A DNA stretch of 5,959 nucleotides from Sva-07 sp035529175 (GTDB lineage Bacteria; Actinomycetota; Acidimicrobiia; Acidimicrobiales; Ilumatobacteraceae): NCBI GenBank assembly GCA_035529175.1, contig DATKXG010000274.1, positions 1 to 5,959 of the forward strand. The letters run 5' to 3'. Shown piece after piece: positions 5,389 through 5,959 of this stretch; the stretch's first letter is position 1, and each line of letters begins with the position of its first letter. The notes under the pieces were generated by a model that made no database searches, was not told the DNA's origin, and saw nothing but the letters and a program-made list of their open reading frames with translations. The translations under genes and the position numbers were made by a program.

Positions 5389-5959
5389 TCAGACTGGGCT
5401 GACGCCTGCCGAACGATCGCCGGCGATCTGCTGCTCCATCAGATCGAGGACCGGGCCCCGGATCGCCCGTACCGTGCGTGCGTACGCCGACGGATCGAGC
5501 GTCGCAGCCAGTTCGGCAGCGATCGCGACGGCGCGATCGAGTTCGTCACCGTCGGGGACGACCTCATCGAGGAAACCGACGTCGACGGCATCACGCGGCG
5601 TCGTGACCCGAGCGTTCGCCAGCGCCCGTTGGAGGTGCCGCTTGCTCAGGCGCTCGACGGCGATGGTCAGCGCCCAGTCGGGCAGCACCATCTTGATCGC
5701 CACCTCGTTGAGCCCGATCTTCGCCTTGACGTCGCTGCCGACGCGGACATCGCAGCCCAGCAGCAACAGCGCGCCGGCGGCGAGGGCATGACCCGTGCTG
5801 GCGGCGACGACCGGGACAGACGATCCGTAGAGCCGGTGGACCAGCCCTCCCCCATCGGCGACCAGGTTGATGATCGCCGACATGTCGTCGCCGAACATCA
5901 CGCCGAGGTCGAACCCCGCCGAGAACTTGCCCGGCCGACCGTGCAACACCATCGCCCGG
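5389..5959 (-). CDS. EchA3-like enoyl-CoA hydratase/isomerase (5' truncated)
   Basis: A crotonase-fold protein whose N-terminus lies beyond the right edge. The frame is open through the edge, and the Met at 5952 corresponds to an internal strand (RAMVLHGRPG). Numbering from that Met, KFSAGFDL (9-16) supplies the first oxyanion-hole segment and STGHALAAGALLLLGCDVR (52-70) the second. Next come KIGLNEVAIKMVLP (78-91) and the C-terminal AVDVGFLDEVV (122-132). The order CTGHA-like, GCD and NEVAI resembles mycobacterial EchA3-type proteins from memory. Of the two Glu residues of classical hydratases, the one in NEV (Glu83) is kept, while the position of rat Glu144 appears to be Leu62. This makes a classical hydratase less certain and an isomerase or other crotonase activity possible. 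It is the promoter-proximal gene of a probable pair with the reductase. Acyl-CoA substrate is unknown. Confidence 0.9.
   Translation of the reverse strand, partial: RAMVLHGRPGKFSAGFDLGVMFGDDMSAIINLVADGGGLVHRLYGSSVPVVAASTGHALAAGALLLLGCDVRVGSDVKAKIGLNEVAIKMVLPDWALTIAVERLSKRHLQRALANARVTTPRDAVDVGFLDEVVPDGDELDRAVAIAAELAATLDPSAYARTVRAIRGPVLDLMEQQIAGDRSAGVSPV

Noticed and set aside
5383..5398. Small inverted repeat CCCAG/CTGGG as a terminator between the crotonase and reductase
   Set aside because: Only a 5-bp stem with a 6-nt loop and no T-run; it overlaps the crotonase stop and the reductase Shine-Dalgarno, so it is more likely chance.
4503..5402. A 299-codon open frame on the plus strand through the reductase
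   Set aside because: Antisense to a complete aldo/keto reductase with all catalytic residues; shadow composition and no domain.

Overview
The window is GC-rich (about two thirds GC by eye), densely packed and free of mobile elements. Most genes look like actinobacterial housekeeping or conserved accessory genes. The evidence for an actinobacterium is the hisI-trpE gene order, a stand-alone GroES-family protein ending in STGLYL, a Thr/Ser-tailed lipoprotein L,D-transpeptidase, an EchA3-like crotonase, and -10 boxes of TANNNT form lying directly upstream of start codons. The style would suit the Acidimicrobiia (Ilumatobacter and relatives), but that placement is an inference from memory of gene style and has not been tested.

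Layout, left to right. (1) 2-238 (+): the 3' end of an unidentified membrane protein whose start lies outside the window. (2) 266-2162 (-): hisI followed 7 nt later by trpE, a histidine/tryptophan biosynthesis pair. (3) 2266-3390 (+): a secreted lipoprotein with LysM-like, peptidoglycan-binding-like and YkuD L,D-transpeptidase domains, divergent from hisI across 103 nt. (4) 3409-3735 (-): a GroES-family co-chaperonin with no GroEL beside it. (5) 3773-4411 (+): a small alpha/beta hydrolase, divergent from the GroES gene across only 37 nt. (6) 4377-5369 (-): an aldo/keto reductase of the Kv-beta/YghZ type, whose 3' end overlaps the hydrolase by 35 nt. (7) 5389-5959 (-): an EchA3-like enoyl-CoA hydratase/isomerase, cut by the right edge, 19 nt upstream of the reductase and probably in one operon with it.

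No single pathway joins these genes. hisI and trpE both serve amino-acid synthesis, the transpeptidase acts on the cell wall, the GroES protein probably assists folding, and the crotonase/reductase pair suggests acyl-CoA or carbonyl metabolism. No stretch longer than about 105 nt lacks a gene. No rRNA, tRNA, CRISPR array, insertion sequence or convincing intrinsic terminator was seen.

I did not find a clearly undescribed system. The observations most worth following are the repeated placement of a TANNNT hexamer 6-8 nt upstream of four start codons (possible leaderless transcription), the orphan GroES protein, the lipoprotein transpeptidase architecture with paired cysteines, the crotonase lacking one canonical catalytic Glu, and the interlocked promoters and overlapping gene ends.
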